The notes: a model not told the origin generated them from the letters alone. A DNA stretch of 64,000 nt from Pseudomonas sp. MUP55 (GCF_034043515.1 NZ_CP138214.1:930001-994000), one strand, 5' to 3'; shown: positions 37,802 to 46,800, numbered from the stretch's first letter. Translations and numbers: made by a program.

Positions 37802-38147
37802 TCAACGACCCTCCCTCACCAAGTTGGCTACCTTTTCCTCGGTCATGGCCTCGAAGCGGTCACGCCATTCTGGGAAAAGCTCAATGGCCAAACGGCGGAT
37901 GACGACTAGGGCTGCCGGGGATATTCGGTTTGAAGGCTGTCGGTATTCCAGGCGGTGTACTGGGACGCCCAGGGAAGAACCGCTACGAAACACCACTGCG
38001 CTGGGGACGACGCTATCCAGAACGTTGATTTCGTCATTGTCCTGGAAAATTTCCCGTACCGACTGCTCGATCATTTGCGCGTCGGTGGTTTGGTCGAGAT
38101 TGTTGACGACGATCCGCACGGGAGGGATTTTCATGCCTAGGCGCCCA
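37802..38147 (-). pseudogene. parA: ParA/Soj partition ATPase, C-terminal fragment at att
   Basis: The last ~114 codons of a ParA-family ATPase, with VRIVVNNLDQT, INVLDSVVPSAVVFR and GVPVHRLEY followed by an ALVVIRRLAIELFPEW helix, match the C-terminal lobe. The Walker A part is absent. Coding similarity continues upstream of the ATG at 38,134 (codons for GRLG) and stops at the first base of the tRNA-Pro repeat. ParA normally stabilises the excised ICE, a function lost here. Confidence 0.75.
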
Positions 38148-38208
38148 TAGCGCGCCTGCTTTGGGAGCAGGATGTCGGGAGTTCGAATCCCCCTACCCCG
38201 ACCATATT
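38148..38208 (+). repeat. att direct repeat, right (chromosomal side)
   Basis: Exact 61-bp copy of 270-330. It carries the tRNA-Pro 3' part only; the 5' part is missing, so it is not a functional tRNA gene. It is followed by what was probably the original tRNA-Pro terminator and core genes. Confidence 0.95.
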
Positions 38209-38245
38209 AAAAATCCTCGTATCGAAAGATACGGGGATTTTTTTT
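38209..38245 (+). terminator. Rho-independent terminator after the right att
   Basis: An A-run, a stem built from AATCCTCGTATC and GATACGGGGATT around a GAAA tetraloop, and a T-run of eight. It is likely the original terminator of tRNA-Pro before island insertion. Confidence 0.85.
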
Positions 38246-38280
38246 GCCTGCAGAAATTCCCAAAGCACCACCAAACAAAT

Positions 38281-38368
38281 GTAGGAGGGGGCTTGCCCCC
38301 GATAGCAATGTGTCAGCCACTCATCACCTGGCTGACCCACCGTCATCGGGAGCAAGCCCCCTCCCACC
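38281..38368. repeat. REPIN (inverted pair of REP sequences)
   Basis: Two Pseudomonas REP cores, GGGAGGGGGCTTGC-like and its inverse, flank a ~35-bp spacer that is itself partly palindromic (GTCAGCC...GGCTGAC). The same organisation recurs at 60,923-61,013. It lies just beyond the end of ndh and may also act as a transcription barrier. Confidence 0.88.
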
Positions 38369-38373
38369 ATTTT

Positions 38374-39672
38374 TTAGTGCAGTTTCAGGCGCGGCTCGGT
38401 ACCACGTCCGATCTTGCTGCCCAGCATCAGCATCGCCGTGCGGAAAACGCCATACAGCGCCATCTGGTGCATACGGTACAGCGATACGTAGAACATCCGC
38501 GCCAACCAGCCTTCCAGCATCACACTGCCGGTCAGGTTGCCCATCAAGTTACCCACAGCCGAAAAACGCGACAGCGAGATCAGCGAGCCGTAGTCGGTGT
38601 ACTTGTAGGCCGGCAGCTCCTTGCCTTCGATCCGCAGCTTCAGCGATTTGGCGAGCAATGAGGCCTGCTGGTGAGCGGCTTGCGCACGTGGTGGCACATT
38701 ACGGTCAGTGCCCGGTTGCGGGCAGGCGGCGCAGTCGCCAAAGGCAAAGATGTTTTCGTCGCGGGTGGTCTGCAGCGTCGGCAGCACCTGCAGCTGGTTG
38801 ATGCGGTTGGTTTCCAGGCCGTCGATGTCCTTGAGAAAGCCCGGTGCGCGAATCCCGGCGGCCCACACTTTGAGGCTGGCCGGGATCACTTGGCCGCTGC
38901 TGGTGATCAGCGCATCGGCGGTCACTTCGCTGACGGCCGAGTTGGTCAGCACGGTCACGCCGAGCTTCTCCAGGGTTTTATGCACAGGCCCGCCGATCCG
39001 CTCCGGCAGCGCGGGCAATACCCGTGGGCCGGCTTCGATCAGGGTGATGTGCATGTTTTCCGGCTTGATACGGTCCAGGCCGTATGCGGCCAACTCATGG
39101 GCGGCGTTATGCAGTTCAGCGGCCAGTTCCACGCCGGTAGCGCCAGCGCCGACGATGGCGACGCTGATCTGCTCAATCGTGTCGGTTTGCCCGGCGTGAG
39201 CGCGCAGGTAATGGTTGAGCAACTGCTGATGGAAGCGCTCGGCTTGTTTGCGGGTGTCGAGGAACAGGCAATGCTGCGCCGCGCCCTCGGTGCCGAAATC
39301 GTTCGTGGTGCTGCCCACTGCAATTACCAGGCTGTCATAGCCCAGTACGCGCGCAGGCACCAGTTCGCGGCCTTCTTCATCGAGGGTGGCGGCCAGTTGG
39401 ATTTTTTTCTGCTCGCGGTCGAGCCCGCTCATACGCCCCAGTTGGAACTCGAAGTGGTTCCATTTCGCCTGGGCGACGTAGTTGAGTTCGTCTTCCGAAG
39501 AGTTCAGCGAACCGGCTGCTACTTCGTGCAGCAGCGGTTTCCAGATATGCGTCAGGTTGGCGTCCACCAGCGTGATGCTGGCTTTGCCGCGTTTGCCCAG
39601 GGTCTTACCCAGGCGGGTCGCTAGCTCCAGACCGCCGGCACCGCCGCCGACGACAATAATACGATGGGTCAT
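38374..39672 (-). CDS. ndh: NADH dehydrogenase type II
   Basis: The 432-aa flavoprotein oxidises NADH and reduces quinone without proton pumping. An FAD-binding GGGAGGLELA lies near residue 7-16. The NADH-binding GAGATGVELAAEL is near 172-184, and the second FAD motif with FAFGDCAA is near 309. The C-terminal amphipathic helices that attach to the membrane are present. ATG at 39,672 gives the usual start MTHRIIVVGG. It is complete and core. Confidence 0.93.
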   Translation of the reverse strand: MTHRIIVVGGGAGGLELATRLGKTLGKRGKASITLVDANLTHIWKPLLHEVAAGSLNSSEDELNYVAQAKWNHFEFQLGRMSGLDREQKKIQLAATLDEEGRELVPARVLGYDSLVIAVGSTTNDFGTEGAAQHCLFLDTRKQAERFHQQLLNHYLRAHAGQTDTIEQISVAIVGAGATGVELAAELHNAAHELAAYGLDRIKPENMHITLIEAGPRVLPALPERIGGPVHKTLEKLGVTVLTNSAVSEVTADALITSSGQVIPASLKVWAAGIRAPGFLKDIDGLETNRINQLQVLPTLQTTRDENIFAFGDCAACPQPGTDRNVPPRAQAAHQQASLLAKSLKLRIEGKELPAYKYTDYGSLISLSRFSAVGNLMGNLTGSVMLEGWLARMFYVSLYRMHQMALYGVFRTAMLMLGSKIGRGTEPRLKLH

Positions 39673-39732
39673 GGGAGTATCTCGCAAGGCTAAAAGAAAT
39701 CGGAGCAGTTACCCCCGCGAGCGCCAGGCAGC

Positions 39733-39906
39733 TCATAGCGTCAGGTAACTCAAAAGGCGGCTCAGCAGACCAAGCCCGATCACCACCACCAGCACCACAC
39801 CCAGGAGCAGCCAGGGCCTGAAAGGCTTGCGCTCGACTCTGTGTTGGGAGAGTTGCAGATACTCTTCGACATGCTGTTGGTCATCGGGGTTCAGGCGGCT
39901 GGTCAT
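39733..39906 (-). CDS. DUF3094 family small membrane protein
   Basis: A 57-aa protein starting MTSRLNPDDQQHVEEYLQ, with one C-terminal membrane segment (about residues 33-53). This small family is conserved in Pseudomonas next to ndh. The ATG at 39,906 is chosen by family start. Function unknown. Confidence 0.82.
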   Translation of the reverse strand: MTSRLNPDDQQHVEEYLQLSQHRVERKPFRPWLLLGVVLVVVIGLGLLSRLLSYLTL

Positions 39907-39959
39907 AAAGGCCTCGTCAGGTAGACGTTGCAAAAGGGCGCCACGTTACAGCGTGGGCA

Positions 39960-40589
39960 TCACAGGCTGATGCCCACGTCGAACACTATGCTGCGGCCCA
40001 GGTTGTTGCGCAAGAAATCCGGCGCGTCCGGGTGTGCGAACAGTACCCGCGCAAAAGTCGGCCCCACCAGCGACAGTGAGCGCCAGCCCTGGCGCAGATA
40101 TTCGGTGGGCGGTGGAAAGTGGCTGTTGAGGTCCAGCACTTCGCGCTTGAGGCTGGTGAAGGCGATGAGGTCCAGCTCACCCAGCTCTATTCCGCGCTCT
40201 TTGTAGTTGTGCGCTTTTTTGCGCAGTGTCGGTGCCAGGCGCAACAGGAACTCATGGGCGGGGATGCGCCTTGGCTTGGCTTCGCGTCGCACCAGTTGGC
40301 TCAGGGAGAAGGCGCTGCGCCTGCGCAGCAGCTCGTCGCGCCATTCGTCGTTCAGGCGACGGCCTTCGTCCAGAACAAAGAACACTTCAAAGCTGGCGTC
40401 GCGAAACAGCACGTCGGGCGGCTCCTGGCCGGCGGCGTGGAACTCTTCGGCGCGATAGGGCACGTTCAAGCCTTGCAACAGGCGCTGGCAGACCCAACGC
40501 TCACGCTCCCATTTGCGGGCATTGGACAGGAACGCGTTGGCTTGTTCGGCTGCTACGGTGAGCAGGCGCAAATAATCTGAGTCATCCAT
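39960..40589 (-). CDS. DUF1780 family protein
   Basis: A 209-aa cytosolic protein with DUF1780 features (ERERWVCQRLLQGLNV, PDVLFRDASFEVFFVLDEGR). The PDVLF...FEVFFVLDE layout resembles a nuclease-like fold, but no activity can be assigned from sequence. It is conserved in Pseudomonas beside ndh and intact here. Confidence 0.82.
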   Translation of the reverse strand: MDDSDYLRLLTVAAEQANAFLSNARKWERERWVCQRLLQGLNVPYRAEEFHAAGQEPPDVLFRDASFEVFFVLDEGRRLNDEWRDELLRRRSAFSLSQLVRREAKPRRIPAHEFLLRLAPTLRKKAHNYKERGIELGELDLIAFTSLKREVLDLNSHFPPPTEYLRQGWRSLSLVGPTFARVLFAHPDAPDFLRNNLGRSIVFDVGISL

Positions 40590-40806
40590 AGGCGTAGCTT
40601 AGCGTTCAAATGATGACCGCAGGAAGACTTGCTGCGGTTCCAGCCTTGCAACAGGCTACGCTGCAACTTGGACCTTGGCGATGTAGTCTCGAGTATCCAC
40701 CAGCGACTCCGGGAACGAGGCGTTTATGTACAGAATCAACGCAACCAGCCCCATCACGGGCTGCGAGGCGGCGAGGCAGGTGAAGCGGTGATCGGCGCGC
40801 AGGTCA

Positions 40807-41477
40807 TGACATCACCCACCCTGGGCACTGGCTGGCTGTTGTACGTCCCAGTGCTGGTGTGGGCGATCTTGCGCGCGCCTTGGGTCGAGTTGTTTGCCGA
40901 CCGACGGCGCCAGCATTTGCTGTTCGGTACCGTGTTCGCGCTGTTCATGTTGTGGCTGGTGCGGCGGGATTTCGATACCGGCGTGTCTTACCACTTTGTC
41001 GGCATGACCGCCGTAACGCTGCTGCTGGACTGGCCGCTGGCAATCGTCGGAGGGTTTGCCGCGCAGTGGGGGTTGGTTTGGCTGGGGCGCCAGGACCTTG
41101 CTGCTGTGGGCGTCAACGGTCTGCTGCTGGTCGTGCTGCCGGTGCTGGTAACCGAGACCTGCGCGGTACTGGTAGAACGGGCGCAGCCGCGCAACCCCTT
41201 CGTGTACATCTTCTGCTCCGGTTTTTTTGCTGCCGCTTTGTCGGCGTTACTGTGCCTGCTCGCCGGCCTGGGGCTGCTGTGGTTCGATGGGCGATTCGCA
41301 ATGCCGGAATGGCTTGAGGACTTCGTAGGTTACCTATGGCTGATCATCTTTCCCGAAGCCTTTATCAACGGCATGGTGATCAGTGCCCTGGTGGTGTTCT
41401 GCCCGGAATGGCTGGAGACGTTCAACCGCACCCGCTACCTTTCGGCACCGTGGAAGGACGACGATTCGCAGCGTTGA
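40807..41477 (+). CDS. CbiM-like energy-coupling factor transporter permease
   Basis: A 223-aa integral membrane protein with six or so hydrophobic segments. Family marks are the internal YHFVGMTAVTLLLDW and the late IIFPEAFINGM segments. Related proteins are the substrate-binding S components or permeases for cobalt or nickel, but no ATPase or T-component gene is nearby, so the substrate is unknown. ATG at 40,807 is chosen for the membrane-protein start; open frame extends upstream to 40,629 without such character. Confidence 0.75.
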
Positions 41478-41540
41478 TCCAGGTCAAAAAGCGGATGACC
41501 CCACAGGCCCATGCTCTGCGAAATTTCAGGAGCGTGAATC

Positions 41541-41756
41541 ATGAGTGTGTACGAATGGGCACGGCAGGAACTGCGCAGAAGCCAGGATGCAGCACAGGAA
41601 ATCGGTTTTGATCCGGGCCTGACCCTGCGCGCCATGCTCAGCGCGGTGGTGCAGCAGAGCAAGGGTGTGCGCAGCTTTGAAGACCTGGCCGACGAGTTGC
41701 AATACCTTGCTGAAAACCTCGACGACCAGCAGGAGTACGCCTTTATGCGGCCTTAG
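41541..41756 (+). CDS. Conserved hypothetical protein (71 aa)
   Basis: A small acidic helical protein, [15 protein letters not shown] at the start, ending EYAFMRP, preceded by AGGAGCGTGAATC. It is a conserved small Pseudomonas gene near yacG. It converges with yacG, overlapping by 4 nt. No function known. Confidence 0.78.
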   Translation: MSVYEWARQELRRSQDAAQEIGFDPGLTLRAMLSAVVQQSKGVRSFEDLADELQYLAENLDDQQEYAFMRP

Positions 41757-41953
41757 TGGCGCGGCGGCAGGTCTTCGGAAAACAACTCGTCTTCGGCATC
41801 CGGCGCTACTGGAATTTTGTGTTCTTCAGCGGCCCAGGCGCCCAGGTCGATGAGCTTGCAACGGTCCGAGCAGAACGGCCGGTTGAGGTTGTCGGGTTTC
41901 CATTCCACGGGTGCACCGCAGGTTGGGCAATCGACGGTCAAGGGTTGGCTCAT
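41753..41953 (-). CDS. yacG: DNA gyrase inhibitor YacG
   Basis: A 66-aa zinc protein that binds GyrB and blocks DNA binding by gyrase. The four zinc ligands are in CPTCGAPV and [10 protein letters not shown]. The acidic C-terminus ([11 protein letters not shown]) is typical. It follows coaE with a 4-nt overlap in the pilC-pilD-coaE-yacG run. Confidence 0.94.
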   Translation of the reverse strand: MSQPLTVDCPTCGAPVEWKPDNLNRPFCSDRCKLIDLGAWAAEEHKIPVAPDAEDELFSEDLPPRH

Positions 41954-42573
41954 GTTCGGCCTCCACGCAAAGTAAGGTAAAAGTGGTGCAGTCGCTCGAC
42001 CTCGCTGTGCAACCAGGCAAGGTCCTGGTCATTGACCAGTACGTCATCGGCATGGTTCAGGCGGTCTTCGCGGCTCGACTGAGCCTTGAGAATGGCCTGT
42101 ACCTGTTGCTCGCTGATGCCGTCGCGCTGCAGGGTACGCTGAATCTGCAGCGATTGGGGCACGTCGATCACCAGGATGCGCTGGGTCATGCTGTACTGGC
42201 CGGACTCGATCAGCAGCGGTGACACCAGAATCGCGTAAGGCGACCGGGCGCGTGCCAGGTGGTCGCGAATCTCTTCGGCGATCAGCGGGTGCAACAAGCC
42301 TTCCAGCCAGAGACGTTCCTGAGGGACTTCAAAGATCAGTTTGCGCAACGCGGCGCGGTCCAGCTGGCCGTCCGGCTGCAGCACGCCGCCGCCGAAATGC
42401 TCGGCAATGCGCGCCAGCGCCGGTCGACCGGGCTCGACCACCCAGCGGGCGGCATGATCGGCGTCCACCAGGTCGACACCCAGGCGAGTGAAGTGCTCGG
42501 CCGCAGCGCTTTTACCGCTGCCGATACCGCCCGTGAGGCCTAGGATCCAGGGTGTTGCAACAGGAGTGGTCAT
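41950..42573 (-). CDS. coaE: Dephospho-CoA kinase
   Basis: A 207-aa kinase performing the last step of coenzyme A synthesis. The P-loop [11 protein letters not shown] lies near residues 12-22, and [11 protein letters not shown] and [12 protein letters not shown] are family signatures. ATG at 42,573 overlaps the pilD stop by one base (TGATG). The frame is open further upstream through pilD but that is antiphase coding, not a fusion. Confidence 0.96.
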   Translation of the reverse strand: MTTPVATPWILGLTGGIGSGKSAAAEHFTRLGVDLVDADHAARWVVEPGRPALARIAEHFGGGVLQPDGQLDRAALRKLIFEVPQERLWLEGLLHPLIAEEIRDHLARARSPYAILVSPLLIESGQYSMTQRILVIDVPQSLQIQRTLQRDGISEQQVQAILKAQSSREDRLNHADDVLVNDQDLAWLHSEVERLHHFYLTLRGGRT

Positions 42574-43436
42574 CAGAAACCGACAGACTGCAAATAGAAG
42601 TCGGTTATTTGACCACCCCAGAGCAAAGCAATCCAGCCGGCAATTGCCAGGCAAGGCCCGAATGGCATCGGTGTGGACACTCGCGTCTTGCGCCAGCGCA
42701 TCAGCAGCAACCCGGCGAACACGCCAAGCAGTGACGCCATCAGCAGCGTCAACGGCAGTATCTGCCAGCCACCCCAGGCGCCCAGCAGTGCCAGAAGCTT
42801 GAAGTCTCCGTGACCCATGCCGTCCTTGCCAGTGATCAGCTTGAACAGCCAGAACACGCTCCACAGGCTCATGTAGCCAGACACCGCCCCCCATAACGCA
42901 TCGGGCAATGTCGCCAGCAGGCCCATGCTGTTGACGATAAGCCCCAGCCATAACAGCGGCAGCACGATGACATCCGGCAGCAGCTGGTGGTCCATATCGA
43001 TCAGGCTCATGCCCAGCAACCCGCAACTGAGCAGCATCACCGCGCCCGCCTGCCAACTGAAACCGAAGTGCCAGGCGACGATGGCGCAGACCAGCGCGCA
43101 TGCCAGTTCGGTGACCGGGTAACGTGCGTTGATGGTCCCATGGCAGTGGGCGCAACGCCCCTTGAGCATCAGGTAGCTGAGCAGCGGAATGTTTTCCCAG
43201 GGGCGAATCCGCTGGTCGCAGCATGGGCATCTGGAGCCGGGACGCATCAGGTTGTACACAGGCCCCGCTGGCTCGGGGGGCAGGTCGAGGATCTCATGGG
43301 CCTGGGCGCGCCATTCGCGCTCGAGCATTTTGGGCAGGCGCCACACCAGCACATTCAGAAAGCTGCCAACGATCAGGCCCAGCACCAGCGCCAGGCCAAT
43401 AAACGCCCAGGGCTGCTCGTCCAATAGCGCGTTCAA
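42573..43436 (-). CDS. pilD: Prepilin peptidase PilD
   Basis: A 287-aa inner-membrane aspartic protease that cleaves and N-methylates type IV prepilins and type II secretion pseudopilins. The cytosolic zinc loop shows CPCCDQRI and CAHC. The catalytic Asp residues are in [10 protein letters not shown] and GHGDFKLLA. Eight hydrophobic segments follow the family pattern. It overlaps pilC by 4 nt. Confidence 0.96.
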   Translation of the reverse strand: MNALLDEQPWAFIGLALVLGLIVGSFLNVLVWRLPKMLEREWRAQAHEILDLPPEPAGPVYNLMRPGSRCPCCDQRIRPWENIPLLSYLMLKGRCAHCHGTINARYPVTELACALVCAIVAWHFGFSWQAGAVMLLSCGLLGMSLIDMDHQLLPDVIVLPLLWLGLIVNSMGLLATLPDALWGAVSGYMSLWSVFWLFKLITGKDGMGHGDFKLLALLGAWGGWQILPLTLLMASLLGVFAGLLLMRWRKTRVSTPMPFGPCLAIAGWIALLWGGQITDFYLQSVGF

Positions 43437-44641
43437 AATGCCGAACCTAATTGAAATACCGGCAGGTACATGGCGATCACCAGTGCACCGACGATGCTCC
43501 CCAATACGACCATGATCAGCGGCTCCATCAGACTGGTGAGGTTATCGACAAGGGTTTCTACGTCAGCCTCGTAATGGTTCGCGACCTTTTCCAGCATGTG
43601 CTCCAGCGTGCCGGACTCTTCGCCGATCGCCGTCATCTGGATCGCCATGCCTGGAAACAGTCCGCTGCTGGCCATGGACTGATTCAACTGCATGCCTGTG
43701 GATACATCGTGGCGCATATGTTCGATTGCCTGTCTGAAGGGGCCATTACCGACGGCACCGGCCACTGAGCCCAGTGCCTGTACCAGGGGGACACCTGCTG
43801 CAAAGGTGGTTGAAAGCGTGCGGGCGAAGCGGGCGACGGCAGCTTTATTCGACAGTTTGCCTGCCAGGGGAGCTTTCAACAAACCCGCCTCCAGAGCGTG
43901 GCGAAAACCCGGCGAAACACGGTAGGCATGACGCAGCCCGCCTAGTCCCGCACCCAGGCTCAGCGCCAGCACCCACCAGGCGCGTTGCAGGAAGTCGGAG
44001 AGGGCGATGACCCCCAAGGTAAAGCCGGGCAATTGGCTGCCGACCCCGGCAAACAGGGTCTGGAACTGCGGCACCACCTGCATCAACAACACTGCGCTGA
44101 CTAGGCTGGCCACCACCAGCACTGCAATAGGGTAAGTCATGGCCTTCTTGATTCTGGTCTTGAGCCGTTGGCTTTTTTCCAGCTGAATGGCCACGCGCTC
44201 CAGCAGTGTTTCCAGAGCGCCGGCCTGTTCACCCGCGGCGATCAGGTTGCAGTAAAGGTCATCGAAATAACGGGGGAATTGGCGCAGCGTGCTGGCCAGG
44301 CTATTGCCGGCGGCGACCCGTTGTTTCAAACCCTTGATCAGTTCACGCAGTTGCCGGTTTTCGGCACCTTCACCGATGATATCGAAGGCTTGCAACAGCG
44401 GGATGCCCGCTTTCAACAGCGTCGCCAACTGGCGGGTGAAAAGGGCGATGTCAGCGTCCAGTATCGGCGGAACCAGGCTTGGCAGGCCTGACGATTTCTT
44501 GCGCACCCGCTCGGGGCAGATCCCTTGCTGGCGCAGTTGTGCCTTGACCCGTGCAAGGTCATGCCCCGTGGTTTGTCCGCACACCCTGCGGCCTTTGCGG
44601 TTGATGCCTTGCCAAGTATAGATCGTTGAGGTGTCGTTCAT
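43433..44641 (-). CDS. pilC: Type IV pilus inner-membrane platform protein PilC
   Basis: A 402-aa protein with two T2SSF domains (about residues 70-195 and 275-395) and three membrane segments. Motifs FTRQLATLLKAGIPLLQA and its counterpart FARTLSTTFAAGVPLVQA mark the repeats. It couples the extension ATPase to pilus assembly. The usual upstream partner pilB is absent; pilC faces pilA directly across ~200 bp. Confidence 0.95.
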   Translation of the reverse strand: MNDTSTIYTWQGINRKGRRVCGQTTGHDLARVKAQLRQQGICPERVRKKSSGLPSLVPPILDADIALFTRQLATLLKAGIPLLQAFDIIGEGAENRQLRELIKGLKQRVAAGNSLASTLRQFPRYFDDLYCNLIAAGEQAGALETLLERVAIQLEKSQRLKTRIKKAMTYPIAVLVVASLVSAVLLMQVVPQFQTLFAGVGSQLPGFTLGVIALSDFLQRAWWVLALSLGAGLGGLRHAYRVSPGFRHALEAGLLKAPLAGKLSNKAAVARFARTLSTTFAAGVPLVQALGSVAGAVGNGPFRQAIEHMRHDVSTGMQLNQSMASSGLFPGMAIQMTAIGEESGTLEHMLEKVANHYEADVETLVDNLTSLMEPLIMVVLGSIVGALVIAMYLPVFQLGSAF

Positions 44642-44839
44642 ATCGCGTTCGCACAGGCCGGTTGGGAATTGATAGCTTAGTCAGGCGGCGGATGCGGGCA
44701 GGCGGGTGTTGAGCGATAAAATGTCAGATTGTGCGTCTTGTATGCGATTGGCCGCGCAGGGATGAGTACACTGGCGCCGCTGTACAACACGGGGCGCAGG
44801 ACGCGCCTTGTCATGGTTCTATTCTGGAGAGTGAAAGTG

Positions 44840-45253
44840 ATGCATCAGAAAGGCTTTACCTTGATCGAATTGTTGATCGTCGTGGCAATCATCGGCATTT
44901 TGGCCACGATTGGCCTGCCCATGTACACCAAGCACCAGGCCAAGGCCAAGTTCACCGCGGGGTTGGCTGAAATCAGCGCGTTGAAGGCCGGCTACGAGGA
45001 CGTCATCAACCAGGGCACCGCGCCCAGGCTCGATCTGATCGGCGGCAACAGCCCCACCGCCAACTGCAAAATCGATGTGACAGGAGACGTCGCCACGGGC
45101 AGCGGCTCCATCAGCTGTGAAATCCTCGATGCGCCTGCGCCCGTGCTGGGCAAGACCATCACCTTGACGCGCAGCGCCACCAGCGGCTGGACCTGTGCTA
45201 CCACGGTCGATGCCCAATACGTCGCCAAAGGTTGTGGCGCCAACGGCGCGTGA
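44840..45253 (+). CDS. pilA: Type IV major pilin PilA
   Basis: A 137-aa prepilin. The class III leader MHQKG is followed by FTLIELLIVVAIIGILATI, with Glu5 of the mature protein. PilD should cut after Gly5. A helical spine and a globular head follow; the last 85 residues contain four Cys, including the pair near the C-terminus that forms the D-loop. ATG at 44,840 is nine bases after GGAGAG. It is divergent from pilC and upstream of tRNA-Thr, as in other pseudomonads. Confidence 0.94.
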   Translation: MHQKGFTLIELLIVVAIIGILATIGLPMYTKHQAKAKFTAGLAEISALKAGYEDVINQGTAPRLDLIGGNSPTANCKIDVTGDVATGSGSISCEILDAPAPVLGKTITLTRSATSGWTCATTVDAQYVAKGCGANGA

Positions 45254-45316
45254 CGCTATCGGGCGGTGAGCGAGCTGGTTGCCGCATGCCCGATGCGGTG
45301 CTAGCTTTAGCCCACC

Positions 45317-45392
45317 GCCCGTGTAGCTCAGCCGGTAGAGCAGCGCACTCGTAACGCGAAGGTCGCAGGTTCGATTCCTGTCTCGGGCACCA
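45317..45392 (+). tRNA. tRNA-Thr (CGT)
   Basis: A 76-nt cloverleaf beginning GCCCGTGTAGCTC and ending CGGGCACCA. The anticodon loop CTCGTAA carries CGT. It lies downstream of pilA, a position known for integration of elements in pseudomonads, but no island is present here. Confidence 0.96.
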
Positions 45393-45400
45393 AGGCAACA

Positions 45401-45439
45401 CTGTTTCAAAGGCCTGTTTCAAAGGCCTGTTTCAAAGGC
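45401..45439 (+). repeat. Three tandem copies of a 13-bp unit
   Basis: CTGTTTCAAAGGC is repeated three times without mismatch, starting 9 bp after tRNA-Thr, followed by a partial unit ACTGTTT. No terminator hairpin is seen in it. Confidence 0.85.
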
Positions 45440-45565
45440 ACTGTTTTCAGATGATCCCAGAATGGTTCTGAAGGCCAGACGAGCCGGCATTCGCGCCTGC
45501 TCTTTTGTATCTGCGCAACCTTGATGACCCAGATGCATCCCCATTCCTCGATCTAAGAGAACGAC

Positions 45566-45871
45566 ATGACCACGACTGAGATGACCCAGGAAGTTCGGCA
45601 CCAAGCAGCCCTCGACAAATACCTCGAGGCAACGCCGCAGCTTAAAGAAGAGATCAAGGACCTGAGCGCTGACGACCAGCGCGACCAGATTCAGTGGGCA
45701 TTCGAGGACGAGGCGGAGAGCCAGAATCTCCAGCCTTGGGAACTGACCCTCAAGTACACCTCCACACCGGAAGAATTCGAAACCGCACGCCTGGCCTTGC
45801 ACAAGGAGGCCGCCGAAGTGCTGGGTGTCGAATGGGAAGAGTACTGCGAGATGAACAATCTTGTAGTCTGA
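45566..45871 (+). CDS. DUF6388 family protein
   Basis: A 101-aa acidic, helical cytosolic protein beginning MTTTEMTQEVRHQAALDKYL, after GATCTAAGAGAACGAC. It resembles a small Pseudomonas family of unknown function (assigned as DUF6388 from memory of the family, moderate certainty). It stands alone between tRNA-Thr and nadC. Confidence 0.72.
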   Translation: MTTTEMTQEVRHQAALDKYLEATPQLKEEIKDLSADDQRDQIQWAFEDEAESQNLQPWELTLKYTSTPEEFETARLALHKEAAEVLGVEWEEYCEMNNLVV

Positions 45872-45872
45872 A

Positions 45873-45953
45873 AGCAGCTGTTAGCTGCAAGTTCCAAGCT
45901 GCAAGGGGCGCGCAACCCACTTGCAGCTTGAGGCTCGACGCTTGCAGCTTTTC
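45873..45953. repeat. Intergenic AGCTGCAAG inverted repeats
   Basis: Several copies of AGCTGCAAG and its complement CTTGCAGCT occur in 80 bp between the convergent DUF6388 and nadC genes, able to fold as nested hairpins. Such dispersed palindromes are common in fluorescent pseudomonads and may terminate transcription from both sides. Confidence 0.7.
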
Positions 45954-46800
45954 AAATACTCAACCGCATCGACAAATCCACGGCCTTCACATCCTTGGTC
46001 ATCGCGCCGATGGAGATGTAGTCCACGCCGGTCTCGGCGATGGGCAGCAGGGTGCTTTCATTGATCCCGCCGCTGGCTTCCAGCTTGGCCTTGCCCGCGT
46101 TCAGCCGCACCGCTTCGCGCATGTCTTCCAGGCTCAATTCATCGAGCATGATGATGTCGGCACCCGCCGCCAATGCTTCGCGCAACTCTTGCAGGCTTTC
46201 CACTTCGATTTCCACCGGTTTGCCCGGGGCGATCTTGTGGGCGGTGTTGATTGCCTGGGCAATGCCCCCGCATGCGGCGATATGGTTTTCCTTGATCAGG
46301 AACGCGTCATACAACCCGATGCGATGGTTGTGGCAACCGCCGCAGGTGACTGCGTATTTCTGTGCCAAGCGCAGGCCCGGCAGTGTCTTGCGGGTGTCCA
46401 GCAGCTTGACCTGAGTGCTGTCGACGAAATCCGCCAGGTACTGCGCGCGGGTGGCGACGCCTGACAGCATCTGCAGGAAATTCAGCGCACTGCGTTCACC
46501 GGTAAGCAGCGAACGCGCCGGTCCCTCGAGGTGAAACAGCGGCTGGTTGGGACTGACGCGTTCCCCATCGGCCACCTGCCAATGCACGGCGACGCGCGGG
46601 TCCAGTTGGCGGAACACCGCATCCACCCAGGCGGTACCGGCGATAACCGCCGTATCGCGGGTAATGATCGTGGCCTTGGCCAGCCGTTCGGCCGGGATCA
46701 ACTGTGCGGTGATGTCACCGCTACCGATGTCTTCCAACAGGGCGCGGCGCACGTTGGCTTCGATTTCGGCGGTGAGATCGGCAAGACGCAGGTTCGGCAT
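45952..46800 (-). CDS. nadC: Nicotinate-nucleotide diphosphorylase (quinolinate phosphoribosyltransferase)
   Basis: The 282-aa enzyme converts quinolinate and PRPP into nicotinate mononucleotide in NAD synthesis. Conserved pieces are [40 protein letters not shown] and the terminal ISIGAMTKD. Start ATG at 46,800 follows GGAGCC; an upstream TTG is less likely. Confidence 0.96.
   Translation of the reverse strand: MPNLRLADLTAEIEANVRRALLEDIGSGDITAQLIPAERLAKATIITRDTAVIAGTAWVDAVFRQLDPRVAVHWQVADGERVSPNQPLFHLEGPARSLLTGERSALNFLQMLSGVATRAQYLADFVDSTQVKLLDTRKTLPGLRLAQKYAVTCGGCHNHRIGLYDAFLIKENHIAACGGIAQAINTAHKIAPGKPVEIEVESLQELREALAAGADIIMLDELSLEDMREAVRLNAGKAKLEASGGINESTLLPIAETGVDYISIGAMTKDVKAVDLSMRLSI

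Larger units (their letters stand above)
331..38147. mobile_element. Decayed MobH-type ICE / genomic island in tRNA-Pro
   Basis: The element is bounded by 61-bp att repeats. Seen on it are integrase, MobH relaxase, TraG, TIGR03755/56/57 proteins, truncated TraD, HNH, DUF2786 and ParA remnants, which are parts of the ICE backbone shared by PFGI-1, pKLC102 and ICEclc relatives. The VirB4-type ATPase and the TIGR03744-TIGR03752 type secretion genes normally found between TIGR03757 and TraD are absent. That space is filled by cargo (umuDC, ada, IS66, chemoreceptors, RND efflux). Several genes are frameshifted, truncated or fused at deletion joints. Mobilisation by a related element might still be possible because int, relaxase and both att sites remain; this is inference. 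Confidence 0.92.

Noticed and set aside
40620-40806. Possible metal or cobalamin riboswitch ahead of the CbiM-like permease
   Set aside because: No recognisable conserved riboswitch core could be identified by eye.
41950-43230. Apparent 426-codon fusion upstream of coaE
   Set aside because: The extra part is an open alternate frame of pilD; coaE has a normal start overlapping the pilD stop.
44642-44839. Sigma-54 promoter for pilA
   Set aside because: No GG-N10-GC element with acceptable consensus was found at a plausible distance.
45401-45439. Possible CRISPR-like array
   Set aside because: Units are directly tandem with no spacers; no cas genes in the window.
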